The notes beneath the pieces are model-generated. The model searched no databases and was not told where the DNA came from. It worked only from the letters and a program-made list of their open reading frames with translations. Positions 42,286-49,828 of a DNA stretch of 64,000 nt are shown piece after piece. Source of the stretch: Kitasatospora humi (lineage in GTDB: Bacteria; Actinomycetota; Actinomycetes; Streptomycetales; Streptomycetaceae). The translations under genes were made by a program, and so were the position numbers. How positions within the stretch are numbered: the stretch's first letter is position 1; every line of letters begins with the position of its first letter. The stretch is from positions 61,075 through 125,074 of the forward strand of contig NZ_JAJJPA010000021.1 in NCBI RefSeq assembly GCF_020907985.1, written 5' to 3'.

Positions 42286-43719
42286 TCAGGCGTCCCCAGC
42301 TGCCAAGTCCGGTGGCAGTACTCGGCAGAGCGCTTCCAGGGCGGCGCGCCAGGCGTGATCGGGTGGGGTGGCGTAGCCCACCACCAGGCCGTCGGGGGCC
42401 GGCCCGGTCGCGTCCGGGTGGCGGAACGGACCCAGGCCGTCGAGTGCGACCCCTTGCCAGGCGGCGGCCTTGAGGGTGGCCCGCTCGGTGCCGGGCGGCA
42501 GTCGCAGTACGGCGTGCAGTCCGGCGGCGATCCCGCTGACCCCGATGTGCGGTGCTTGCGCGGCCAACGCGGCCACCAACTGGTCGCGGCGCCGCCGGTA
42601 GCGCTGCCGCATCCGGCGCAGGTGGCGGTCATAGGCGCCGGAGTCCAGGAACGCGGCGAGCGTCAACTGGTCGACCACGCTGGTGAATCCCTCGCGCTCG
42701 CCCTTCACGGCCAGCACGGGCTCCACCAGCTGGGCCGGCAGGACCAGCCAGCCGATCCGCAGCGCCGGGGAGAGGCTCTTGCTGACCGAGCCCATGTAGA
42801 TCACCCGCTCCGGGTCCAACCCCTGGAGCGCACCCAAGGGTTGGCGGTCATACCGGAAGTCGCCGTCATAGTCGTCCTCCAGGACCAGAGTGCCCCGGGC
42901 CCGTGCCCAGTCGACTGCGGCCACCCGGCGCTCCGGGTGCAGCGGTCCGCCGGTGGGGAACTGGTGCGCCGGGGTGAGCAGCGCCGCGCGAACGTCGTCC
43001 AGTGAGCCCAACACGGCGGTGTCGGCGCCCTGTTCGTCCACGGGTAGCGGCCGGGTCGGCACCCCGGTGGCAGTCAGCAGCTCCCGGTGGAACGGCAGGC
43101 CGTACGCCTCCACCGCCAGCGGGCCACGCTGCAGCGCACTACCGCTGAACAGCAGCCGCAGCCCGGCAGCGAACCCCGCAGTCACCACGATCCGCTCCGG
43201 CTCGGTGCGCACACCGCGGGCCCGGGCCAGGTAGTCGGCCAACGCGCGCCGCAGCTCGGTCCGGCCGTGCGGATCACCCGGCCCGAACGCCTCGTTGGGC
43301 GCAGCGCCAACGGCTCGCCGGGCGGCCGCCAGCCAGGCGGTGCGCGGGAACGCGGCGGCGTCCGGCTGCCCTTGGGCCAGGTTGTGCACGGGCGCCCGAC
43401 CGGTCACCCGCCGCGGCACCCGCGCGGCGGCCGGTGCCCCGACCCGCTGGGCGACCCGAGTGCCGGAGCCCTGGCGTGCCGTCAACCAGCCCTCCGCCAC
43501 CAGCTCGGCGTAGGCCTCGGCCACGGTGTTGCGAGCCAGCCCGAGGTCGGCCGCCAACGACCGGTACGGCGGTAGCCGACTGCCCGACGCCAGCCGACCG
43601 TCCCGCACCGCGTCCCGCAGCGCCCGGGTCAGCGCAGCACGCCGGCTGCCGGTCGCGGCCAGCTCGAGGTGCAGGTCGCTGCCGGTCCGCCGCCCCGAAT
43701 TGACCCACGATTCGCTCAT
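42286..43719 (-). CDS. MocR/PdxR-type regulator (GntR HTH fused to aminotransferase-like domain)
   Basis: A 477-residue fusion. Winged HTH in residues 20-95 (VRDGRLASGSRLPPYRSLAA, ARNTVAEAYAELVAEGWLTA) and a fold-type I PLP domain with RIVVTAGFAAGLRLLFSGSA, LVLEDDYDGDFRYDRQPLGA and the PLP lysine in YMGSVSKSLSPALRIGWLV. Such regulators sense PLP or amino compounds. It is divergent from the AhpD-like gene at 43767, 47 bases away, the likely target. Confidence 0.92.
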   Translation of the reverse strand: MSESWVNSGRRTGSDLHLELAATGSRRAALTRALRDAVRDGRLASGSRLPPYRSLAADLGLARNTVAEAYAELVAEGWLTARQGSGTRVAQRVGAPAAARVPRRVTGRAPVHNLAQGQPDAAAFPRTAWLAAARRAVGAAPNEAFGPGDPHGRTELRRALADYLARARGVRTEPERIVVTAGFAAGLRLLFSGSALQRGPLAVEAYGLPFHRELLTATGVPTRPLPVDEQGADTAVLGSLDDVRAALLTPAHQFPTGGPLHPERRVAAVDWARARGTLVLEDDYDGDFRYDRQPLGALQGLDPERVIYMGSVSKSLSPALRIGWLVLPAQLVEPVLAVKGEREGFTSVVDQLTLAAFLDSGAYDRHLRRMRQRYRRRRDQLVAALAAQAPHIGVSGIAAGLHAVLRLPPGTERATLKAAAWQGVALDGLGPFRHPDATGPAPDGLVVGYATPPDHAWRAALEALCRVLPPDLAAGDA

Positions 43720-43766
43720 GGAATTGCACCCTACGCGAGGTCGATCAGCCCCGTAATTTCGTCGGC

Positions 43767-44318
43767 ATGACGAACACCACGGAGACGAACACCCCCACGA
43801 CCACGGCGAAGACCTGCACGACGAACCAGCGCGGTACGACGAACCAGGTCGGCACGACGAGCCGGACCGGTACCCCGCGGATCAACTTCGCCCAGCTCGC
43901 CCCGAAGGCCTTCAAGGCCCAGATCGGCTTCGACGCCGCGGCCCGCGAGGGGCTGGACCCGGCCCTCGTCGAACTGGTCCTGATCCGCTGCTCCCAGCTC
44001 AATGGCTGCGCCTACTGCCTGCACATGCACACCTCCGACGCGCGCAAGGCGGGCGAGAGCGAGGAGCGCCTGCACATGGTCTCGGTCTGGCGCGACGCCA
44101 CCCACTTCTTCACCCCCGCCGAGCAGGCCGCCCTGGCCCTCGCCGAGGCCGTCACCCGGATCTCGGGGGGCGTCCCCGACGACGTCTACGCCCGGGCCGC
44201 CGAGCACTTCGACGACACCCGCCTGGCCAACCTGATCGCCCTGATCCTCGCCATCAACACCTGGAACCGCCTCGCCATCACCACCGCCAAGCTCGCGGGC
44301 ACCGACGAGCGCGGCTGA
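43767..44318 (+). CDS. Carboxymuconolactone decarboxylase/AhpD-like alkylhydroperoxidase
   Basis: A 183-residue protein of the CMD/AhpD fold. The redox CxxC with following His is intact (NGCAYCLHMHTSDARKAGES), then AALALAEAVTRISGG and the late ILAINTWNRLAIT. The first 40 residues are Thr-rich and contain three 6-residue repeats (TTNQRG, TTNQVG, TTSRTG; 18-bp units at 43818, 43836, 43854), beyond the usual start near RINFAQLAPKAF; a later start is possible but none with a good ribosome site is evident. Likely a peroxidase-type antioxidant under MocR control. Confidence 0.85.
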   Translation: MTNTTETNTPTTTAKTCTTNQRGTTNQVGTTSRTGTPRINFAQLAPKAFKAQIGFDAAAREGLDPALVELVLIRCSQLNGCAYCLHMHTSDARKAGESEERLHMVSVWRDATHFFTPAEQAALALAEAVTRISGGVPDDVYARAAEHFDDTRLANLIALILAINTWNRLAITTAKLAGTDERG

Positions 44319-44322
44319 GAGG

Positions 44323-45417
44323 TCACTCGCCCCGCTGCCCCGGCGCCGGCTCCCCCGCCGCTCGCTCCCCCGCCGCCGGCGCCCCCGCCGCTCGCTCCCC
44401 CGCCGCGGGCTCCCCCGCCGCTGGCGCCCCCGCCGCGGGCTCCCCCACCGCCGGCTCCCCCGTCGCGCGGTGGAAGCGGTCGGCCCAGTCCCGCAGGTGG
44501 GGGAGCAGGGCGGGCGGCTGCAGGACCCGGAAGTCGGCGCCGAGGACGCCGAGGGCCATGCAGGCCCAGTCCAGGCTGTCGGCGGTCATCCGGATGCGAC
44601 AGCGCCCGGCATCCACCTCCTCGACGGTGCACCAGTGGCCGATGAGTCGGTGGGCGGTGGCGGCCGGGGTGTCGGCGAGCACCTCGATGCGGTGGGGCTG
44701 GGCGTGGAAGCGCCGACTGGCGCGGACGAACTCGGCGGCGTCGGCAGCGGGGAGGCCGCGTGGGCGGAACCGGGCACCGGTGCCCTGCGGGCCGGTGAGC
44801 CGGTCGACCCGGAAGCTGCGCCAGTCGTGCCGGCCGAGGTCGTAGGCGACCAGGTACCAGCGGCGGTCGAGGCAGACCAGCCGGTACGGCTCCACCTGCC
44901 GCTCGGTGCGTCGGCCGTCGGCGGCCCTGTAGCCGAAGCGGAGCTGTTCGGCGTCGCGGCAGGCCAGCGCGACCACGGTGAGCGCACCGGGATCGACGCC
45001 CGCCTGCCCGGCCGCGGCGCCCCATCCGGCCGGCACGGTCATGGTGCGCAGCGCCTCCACCCGGTGCCGCAGCCGGGCCGGCATCACCTGCACCACCTTG
45101 GCCAGCACACGCACCGAGGACTCGGCCAGCCCCGCCACCGCCCCCTCCGCGGCGGCCTGGAGCCCGACGGCGAGCGCGACGGCCTCGTCGTCGTCGATCA
45201 CCAGTGGTGGCAGCGCCGCACCGGCGGCGAGCTGGTAGCCGCCGTCCACCCCGCGCTGTGCCTCCACGGGGTAGCCGAGTTCGCGCAGCCGGTCGACGTC
45301 CCGGCGCAGGGTGCGCACCGACACGCCCAGCCGTTCGGCCAGTTCGGTGCCGGGCCAGTAGCGGTGGGTCTGCAGCAGAGAGAGCAGACGCAGGGTTCGA
45401 GTGCTGGTGTTCGCCAC
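44323..45417 (-). CDS. YafY/WYL-domain transcriptional regulator
   Basis: A 364-residue regulator. The GTG at 45417 follows AGGA by nine bases. HTH_11 at the start (TLRLLSLLQTHRYWPGTELA, VSVRTLRRDVDRLRELGYPV), WYL region around RFGYRAADGRRTERQVEPYR and RWYLVAYDLGRHDWRSFRVD, and a WCX end. The last 40 residues are a run of 5-residue repeats of the type PAAGE/RAAGA (15-bp units, about 44338-44460). Divergent from the DinB gene, which it probably controls. Confidence 0.9.
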   Translation of the reverse strand: MANTSTRTLRLLSLLQTHRYWPGTELAERLGVSVRTLRRDVDRLRELGYPVEAQRGVDGGYQLAAGAALPPLVIDDDEAVALAVGLQAAAEGAVAGLAESSVRVLAKVVQVMPARLRHRVEALRTMTVPAGWGAAAGQAGVDPGALTVVALACRDAEQLRFGYRAADGRRTERQVEPYRLVCLDRRWYLVAYDLGRHDWRSFRVDRLTGPQGTGARFRPRGLPAADAAEFVRASRRFHAQPHRIEVLADTPAATAHRLIGHWCTVEEVDAGRCRIRMTADSLDWACMALGVLGADFRVLQPPALLPHLRDWADRFHRATGEPAVGEPAAGAPAAGEPAAGERAAGAPAAGERAAGEPAPGQRGE

Positions 45418-45516
45418 GCCGGAGATCCTTCCCGCCATTGAGGACAGAAACTGGCCGCTATGGCTCCTAGCCTGGTTGTCGAGCAAGGGACACCGAGAGC
45501 GAAGGCGGCTGCAGTC

Positions 45517-46050
45517 ATGACCGAGACCACCACCACCCAGTTGTCCGGCGAGCGGGCCGACCTGCTGGAGGTGCTGACCAAGGCGCGGCACTTCCTGCGG
45601 TTCACCACCCGTGACCTCACCGACGACCAGGCCCGGCAGCGGACCACCGTGAGCGAGCTCTGCCTGGGCGGCCTGGTCAAGCACGTGGCGTCGACCGAGC
45701 GGTTCTGGACGTCGTTCATCGTCGAGGGCCCGTCGGCGATGCCCGACTTCTCGGCCATGACGGAAGCCGACTACGCCAAGCGCGCCGACAACTTCAAGCT
45801 GCTGCCCGGCGAGACCCTGGCCGGCGTGCTGGCGGAGTACGACGAGGTGGCCCGTCGCACCGACGAACTGCTGGCCACGCTGCCCAGCCTGGACGCCGCC
45901 CAGCCGCTGCCCAAGGCGCCCTGGTTCGAGGCCGACGCGTCCTGGACGGCCCGCCGCACCCTGCTGCACATCGCCGCCGAGACCGCCCAACACGCGGGCC
46001 ACGCCGACATCATCCGTGAGGCCCTGGACGGCGCCAAGAGCATGGGCTGA
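45517..46050 (+). CDS. DinB-family (DUF664-like) protein
   Basis: A 177-residue four-helix protein. Histidines suited to a metal triad are seen in GLVKHVASTERFW and in LHIAAETAQHAGHADIIREA near the end. The DinB fold includes thiol-dependent (mycothiol or bacillithiol) transferases; many actinobacterial members are of that sort. ATG at 45517. Divergent from the WYL regulator. A long hairpin follows it. Confidence 0.88.
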   Translation: MTETTTTQLSGERADLLEVLTKARHFLRFTTRDLTDDQARQRTTVSELCLGGLVKHVASTERFWTSFIVEGPSAMPDFSAMTEADYAKRADNFKLLPGETLAGVLAEYDEVARRTDELLATLPSLDAAQPLPKAPWFEADASWTARRTLLHIAAETAQHAGHADIIREALDGAKSMG

Positions 46051-46146
46051 CGCGGAGGCGCGGCGCGTCCAGCCCCTGCGGCGTGTCCAGCCCCTGCGGC
46101 GCGGGCCGCCTGGCCGGCCGCGGAACCGCCCGAGAACCGAACCGAA

Positions 46147-46187
46147 CTGATGGGCCATCAACCACGCGGGTGGTGATGGCCCATCAG
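46147..46187. terminator. Long hairpin after the DinB gene
   Basis: CTGATGGGCCATC (46147-46159) pairs exactly with GATGGCCCATCAG (46175-46187); an inner ACCAC/GTGGT stem closes on GCGG. About 100 bases past the DinB stop. It insulates the operon that starts at 46496. Confidence 0.8.
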
Positions 46188-46495
46188 CACGTTCGCACGC
46201 CGTCCGGTCGCGCTCCCGTTCGGTGCATGGTGTACCAACGTGGCGTAGTCGGGGCGGGGTTGCGGCAGAAGGCTGAGATCCACGATCCGACTCCGTAGGC
46301 TGCCGATGTCGGAAGGTTTGCCGTCGAATCGGGGCGTGGCCGAGGTCCCGATCGGCCGTGTCCGGCACCACCGTGTCCGCCGGGACGGTGGACCGAGTCG
46401 GCTCAGAGGCCTGCGGGAGTTGGAGCGCTCCGAAGCACCGGGGGTGGCTTCCGCCTGCCCGCAGTCGTTGGCACATCTCAGTGAGGGGGAACTCC
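46188..46495 (+). promoter_or_regulatory. Leader/promoter region of the ribosyl-compound operon
   Basis: This 308-base stretch between the hairpin and the TrpF-like gene has no gene I can support. It must hold the promoter; no convincing -35/-10 pair can be named. It contains an inverted repeat CCACCGTGTCC...GGACGGTGG at about 46370-46393 that could form a leader hairpin. A strong ribosome site (GAGGGGGAA) ends it. Confidence 0.4.
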
Positions 46496-47179
46496 ATGAC
46501 CACCGTGAACAAACTGGTCCAGGTCGCGGGCTGCATCGATGCCGCGGAAGCCGACATGATCATCGACGAGGGGGCGGACTGGATCGGCTTCGGGCTGCGC
46601 CTGCCGTCCGGCAAGGACGACATCTCCGAGCAGGACGCCGCCGCGATCATCAAGGGCTTCGAGCCGCCGCACGCCGGCGTGCTGATCAGCTACTTGACGG
46701 ACGCTCGGGAGGTCAGCGACTTCTGCACCCAGCTCGGCGTGGTCGCCGTCCAGCTGCACGGGGACGTGGCGACCGACCAGCTCCGCCTGCTGAAGGAGCT
46801 CCGTCCGGAGCTGTTCGTGCTGAAGTCGCTGGTGGTCAAGGCCGACAACGCCGAAGAGCTGCTCCAACTCGTCGACGACACCCACCCGTTCGTCGACATG
46901 TACATCACCGACACCTTCGATCCGAAGACCGGCGCCAAGGGCGCGACCGGACTCACCCACGACTGGAACGTCTCCGCCGAACTGGTCCGCCGCTCCCCGA
47001 AGCCGCTGATGATGGCGGGCGGGCTCAACCCGGAGAACGTCGGGGACGCGATCCGCGCCGTCCGTCCGGCCGCCGTCGACGCCCACACCGGCCTGGAGGG
47101 CCCGGACGGCCGCAAGGACCGGACCAAGGTCGCCAAGTTCGTCGCCGAAGCCCGTCGAGCCTTCGACGAGGTCGGCTGA
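46496..47179 (+). CDS. TrpF-fold phosphoribosyl-compound isomerase-like protein with altered active site
   Basis: A 227-residue (beta/alpha)8 protein closest to phosphoribosylanthranilate isomerase. Phosphate-binding ends are kept (MAGGLNPENV, AVDAHTGLEG), as are VQLHG and the acid-type Asp139 in YITDTFDP with GATGLTHDW after it. But the catalytic base cysteine of TrpF (VKICG) is alanine here (VQVAG, Ala11; a Cys follows at 13), and the arginine that holds the anthranilate carboxylate (KRYIS) is aspartate (KDDIS, Asp41). Streptomycetes also normally use PriA for both HisA and TrpF reactions. So this is very unlikely to be a tryptophan enzyme. First gene of the operon; it may isomerise or bind another phosphoribosylated amine. 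Confidence 0.82.
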   Translation: MTTVNKLVQVAGCIDAAEADMIIDEGADWIGFGLRLPSGKDDISEQDAAAIIKGFEPPHAGVLISYLTDAREVSDFCTQLGVVAVQLHGDVATDQLRLLKELRPELFVLKSLVVKADNAEELLQLVDDTHPFVDMYITDTFDPKTGAKGATGLTHDWNVSAELVRRSPKPLMMAGGLNPENVGDAIRAVRPAAVDAHTGLEGPDGRKDRTKVAKFVAEARRAFDEVG

Positions 47180-47251
47180 TCCGCCTTACCCCGACCCCTC
47201 CCCGGCGCACCGTCGACTCCGCCTTTCCCCAACCACCGTGGAGGCCCAGCC

Positions 47252-47914
47252 GTGCCCACCGAACACGTCCACCTGTTGCCGCAGACGGACCAGCTCCGCG
47301 CCATGCACACCATCGTCCGGGACCGGGACTGCTCGCAGGAGGACTTCCGGTTCTACACGCGGCGCATCATCCACCGTCTGCTGGACACCGCACTCGACCT
47401 GCTGCCGTACGTCAAGCGGGAGGTCACCACCCCGGTCGGCGTCACCTACCTCGGGATGGAGCTCGAGGAGAAGGTGTGCGCCGTGCCGGTGATCCGGGCC
47501 GGTGAGGCGATGGAGGTCGAGCTGCTGGAGGTGCAGCCCGACATCCCGATCGGCAAGATCCTGATCCAGCGCGACAAGCAGACCAAGCTGCCGGAGCTCT
47601 ACTACAAGCAGTTCCCCGCGGACATCGCCGAAGGCCATGTGCTGCTGCTGGAGCCGATGTTGGCCACCGGCGGATCGGCCCTAGCGGCCATCGACGTGCT
47701 GCTGGACTCGGGGGTCCGGGAGGAGAAGATCATCATGATCAACTTCCTCTCGTCGCCCGAGGGGCTCGAGCGCTTCGCCCGGGAGCGGCCGGGCCTGCAG
47801 ATCGTCACCAGCGCCGTCGAGGAGCGGCTCAACGAGCACGCTTTCATGATCCCCGGCATCGGGGACTTCGGCGACCGGTTCTTCGGCACCACCGACTCCG
47901 GAGCACGGAAATGA
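47252..47914 (+). CDS. Uracil phosphoribosyltransferase-like enzyme (second, divergent copy)
   Basis: A 220-residue type I phosphoribosyltransferase. PRPP loop VLLLEPMLATGGSALAAIDV and nucleobase site FMIPGIGDFGDRFFGTT are intact, so it should be active on uracil or a close analogue. The middle (KILIQRDKQTKLPELYYKQF) follows the pattern of eukaryotic-type UPRTs (RD.T..P.LYY.K.P) rather than the bacterial Upp at 19625. GTG start seven bases after GGAGG; 72 bases after the TrpF-like gene; its stop overlaps the transporter ATG (ATGA). In this operon it probably acts on a pathway nucleobase, or provides self-protection by ribosylating one. Confidence 0.88.
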   Translation: MPTEHVHLLPQTDQLRAMHTIVRDRDCSQEDFRFYTRRIIHRLLDTALDLLPYVKREVTTPVGVTYLGMELEEKVCAVPVIRAGEAMEVELLEVQPDIPIGKILIQRDKQTKLPELYYKQFPADIAEGHVLLLEPMLATGGSALAAIDVLLDSGVREEKIIMINFLSSPEGLERFARERPGLQIVTSAVEERLNEHAFMIPGIGDFGDRFFGTTDSGARK

Positions 47915-48873
47915 GCAATCAACGCACGGGTGGCGGCGGCCTCGCCGCCACCTCCCTGATCACGGTGCTCGCGCCGATGGTCTGGGGCTCGACCTATCTG
48001 ATCACCACCGAGCTGCTGCCCCCGGAGAAGCCGCTGCTGGCCTCCACCCTGCGGGCGCTGCCGGCCGGCCTGATCCTGCTGCTGATCACCCGGCAGCTGC
48101 CCAGGGGCATCTGGTGGTGGCGCGCCGTGGTGCTCGGCGTGCTGAACATCGGCGCGTTCTTCTACTTCCTCTTCCTCGCCGCCTACCACCTGCCCGGTGG
48201 CGTGGCGGCGCTGATGGGAAGCGTCCAGCCGATGATCGTGCTGCTGCTCGGGGCGGTGCTGCTGCGCGAGAAGGTCCTGCCGCAGCACATCGCCTCGTGC
48301 GTGCTGGGCGCCGCGGGCATCGCGCTGCTGGTGCTCGGGCCGAAGGCCGGTCTGGACGGCATCGGGGTGGTCGCCGGTCTGCTCGGCGCGCTCTGCATGG
48401 CCTCCGGCATCGTGCTGGTCAAACGCTGGGGCCGTCCCGACGGGGTCTCCTTGCTGACCTTCACCGGTTGGCAGCTCACCGTCGGCGGACTCCTGCTGCT
48501 GCCGATCTGCCTGGGCACCGAGACGCTGCCCGACCACCTGACCTGGAAGAACATCGGCGGCTTCGCCTACCTGGGCCTCATCGGGGCGCTGATCGCCTAT
48601 GTGCTCTGGTTCCGCGGCCTGTCGCGGCTGCCCGCCCTGGCGGCGTCGTTCCTCTCCTTCGCCTCGCCGCTGTGCGCGACCGTCCTGGGCTACGTCTTCC
48701 TCCACCAGTCGTTGAACGCCGTTCAGCTGGTCGGCGCCGTGGCGGTGATCGCCGCGGTGGTCATCGGCCAGCCGCGCCAGAAGAAGGCCACGGCGACGGT
48801 GGCACAGAGCAGCCCGGCGGCCGCCGCGACCGGGGCGGAGCCGTCGACCAGCCCGAGCGAGGGAGTGAGATGA
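47911..48873 (+). CDS. EamA-family transporter of the operon
   Basis: A 320-residue exporter-type protein with ten spans: WGSTYLITTELLPPEKPL, LPRGIWWWRAVVLGVLNIGA, AAYHLPGGVAALMGSVQPMI, FLSFASPLCATVLGYVFLHQ. A short Ala/Ser/Thr tail follows. It is a paralogue of the EamA gene at 39890 over its whole membrane part. ATG and stop overlap the genes on both sides (ATGA both times), so translation is coupled and its cargo should be the operon's product or an intermediate. Confidence 0.9.
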   Translation: MSNQRTGGGGLAATSLITVLAPMVWGSTYLITTELLPPEKPLLASTLRALPAGLILLLITRQLPRGIWWWRAVVLGVLNIGAFFYFLFLAAYHLPGGVAALMGSVQPMIVLLLGAVLLREKVLPQHIASCVLGAAGIALLVLGPKAGLDGIGVVAGLLGALCMASGIVLVKRWGRPDGVSLLTFTGWQLTVGGLLLLPICLGTETLPDHLTWKNIGGFAYLGLIGALIAYVLWFRGLSRLPALAASFLSFASPLCATVLGYVFLHQSLNAVQLVGAVAVIAAVVIGQPRQKKATATVAQSSPAAAATGAEPSTSPSEGVR

Positions 48874-49802
48874 GCACGACCATCCCGATCGTCCACAGCG
48901 AAGAGGTCCGCGAGGCCCTGCACGAGCACCGGCCGGTGGTCGCGCTGGAGTCCAACGTCATCACGCACGGCCTCAGCTACCCGCACAACGCCGAGACCGC
49001 GCACCAGGTCGAGGCCGCCGTCCGCAAGGGCGGCTCGGTGCCGGCCACGATCTGCATCGAGGACGGCGCGATCCGGGTCGGCATGACCGCGGCGGACATC
49101 GAGCGGTTCGCCTCCGAGGGCGGCATCCCGAAGGTCTCCAGCCGCGACCTGCCGGTGGTGCTGGCCCGCGGCGGCCGGGGCGCGACCACGGTGGCGTCCT
49201 CCCTGGTGGCCGCCGAGCTCGCCGGGATCCCGTTCTTCTCCTCGGCCGGGCTCGGCGGGGTGCACCGCGGCGCCCAGACCACCATGGACATCTCCTCCGA
49301 CCTGATCCAGCTCACCCGCTCCAAGGTGGCGGTGGTCTGCGCGGGCGCCAAGATGATCCTCGACCTGGCACTGACCATGGAGTACCTGGAGACCCAGTGC
49401 GTGCCGGTGATCGCGCACGGCTCGGACGACTTCCCGGCGTTCTACTGCGCCTCCAGCGGCATCCGCGCCCCGCACCGGATCGACGACGAGGACCTGATCG
49501 CCAAGGTGGTCGCCACCCACTGGGCCGCCGGGCACCCCGGCGGCGTGGTCATCACCACGCCGCCGCGTGACGAGGACGCGGTCGACCCGGCCGTCGCCGA
49601 GGCGGCCATCAACGACGCGCTGGTCCAGGCCGAACGTGACGGCGTCACCGGCCAGGGCCTGACCAAGTACCTGATGCACGCGGTCGATCGGGCCACCGGT
49701 GGCCGCACCGCGCAGGCCAACATGGCGGTCCTCATCTCCACGGCCGAGGTCGGTGGCCAGATGGCCGCCGCCTACGCCCGCTACCAGTCCGACCACTCCT
49801 GA
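48870..49802 (+). CDS. psuG: Pseudouridine-5'-phosphate glycosidase (PsuG/YeiN family)
   Basis: A 310-residue enzyme of the family that splits or, in reverse, forms the C-C bond between ribose 5-phosphate and uracil. Compared with E. coli YeiN the active site is kept: Glu27 (VVALESNVITHG), Lys88 (IPKVSSRDLP), Asp140 (TTMDISSDL), the Schiff-base Lys161 (CAGAKMILD) and the late Asn in QANMAVLI. Relatives serve C-nucleoside pathways (AlnA in alnumycin, SdmA in showdomycin). A catabolic role would normally come with the PfkB-type kinase PsuK, which is absent. ATGA overlap with the transporter. I use the psuG name for the family; the true substrate may differ. Confidence 0.9.
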   Translation: MSTTIPIVHSEEVREALHEHRPVVALESNVITHGLSYPHNAETAHQVEAAVRKGGSVPATICIEDGAIRVGMTAADIERFASEGGIPKVSSRDLPVVLARGGRGATTVASSLVAAELAGIPFFSSAGLGGVHRGAQTTMDISSDLIQLTRSKVAVVCAGAKMILDLALTMEYLETQCVPVIAHGSDDFPAFYCASSGIRAPHRIDDEDLIAKVVATHWAAGHPGGVVITTPPRDEDAVDPAVAEAAINDALVQAERDGVTGQGLTKYLMHAVDRATGGRTAQANMAVLISTAEVGGQMAAAYARYQSDHS

Positions 49803-49828
49803 CCCATCGCTCGAAGAGGCAACAAGAC

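Noticed and set aside
46496..47179. Naming the first operon gene trpF
   Set aside because: The catalytic Cys and the anthranilate-binding Arg are replaced, and no other trp gene is near.
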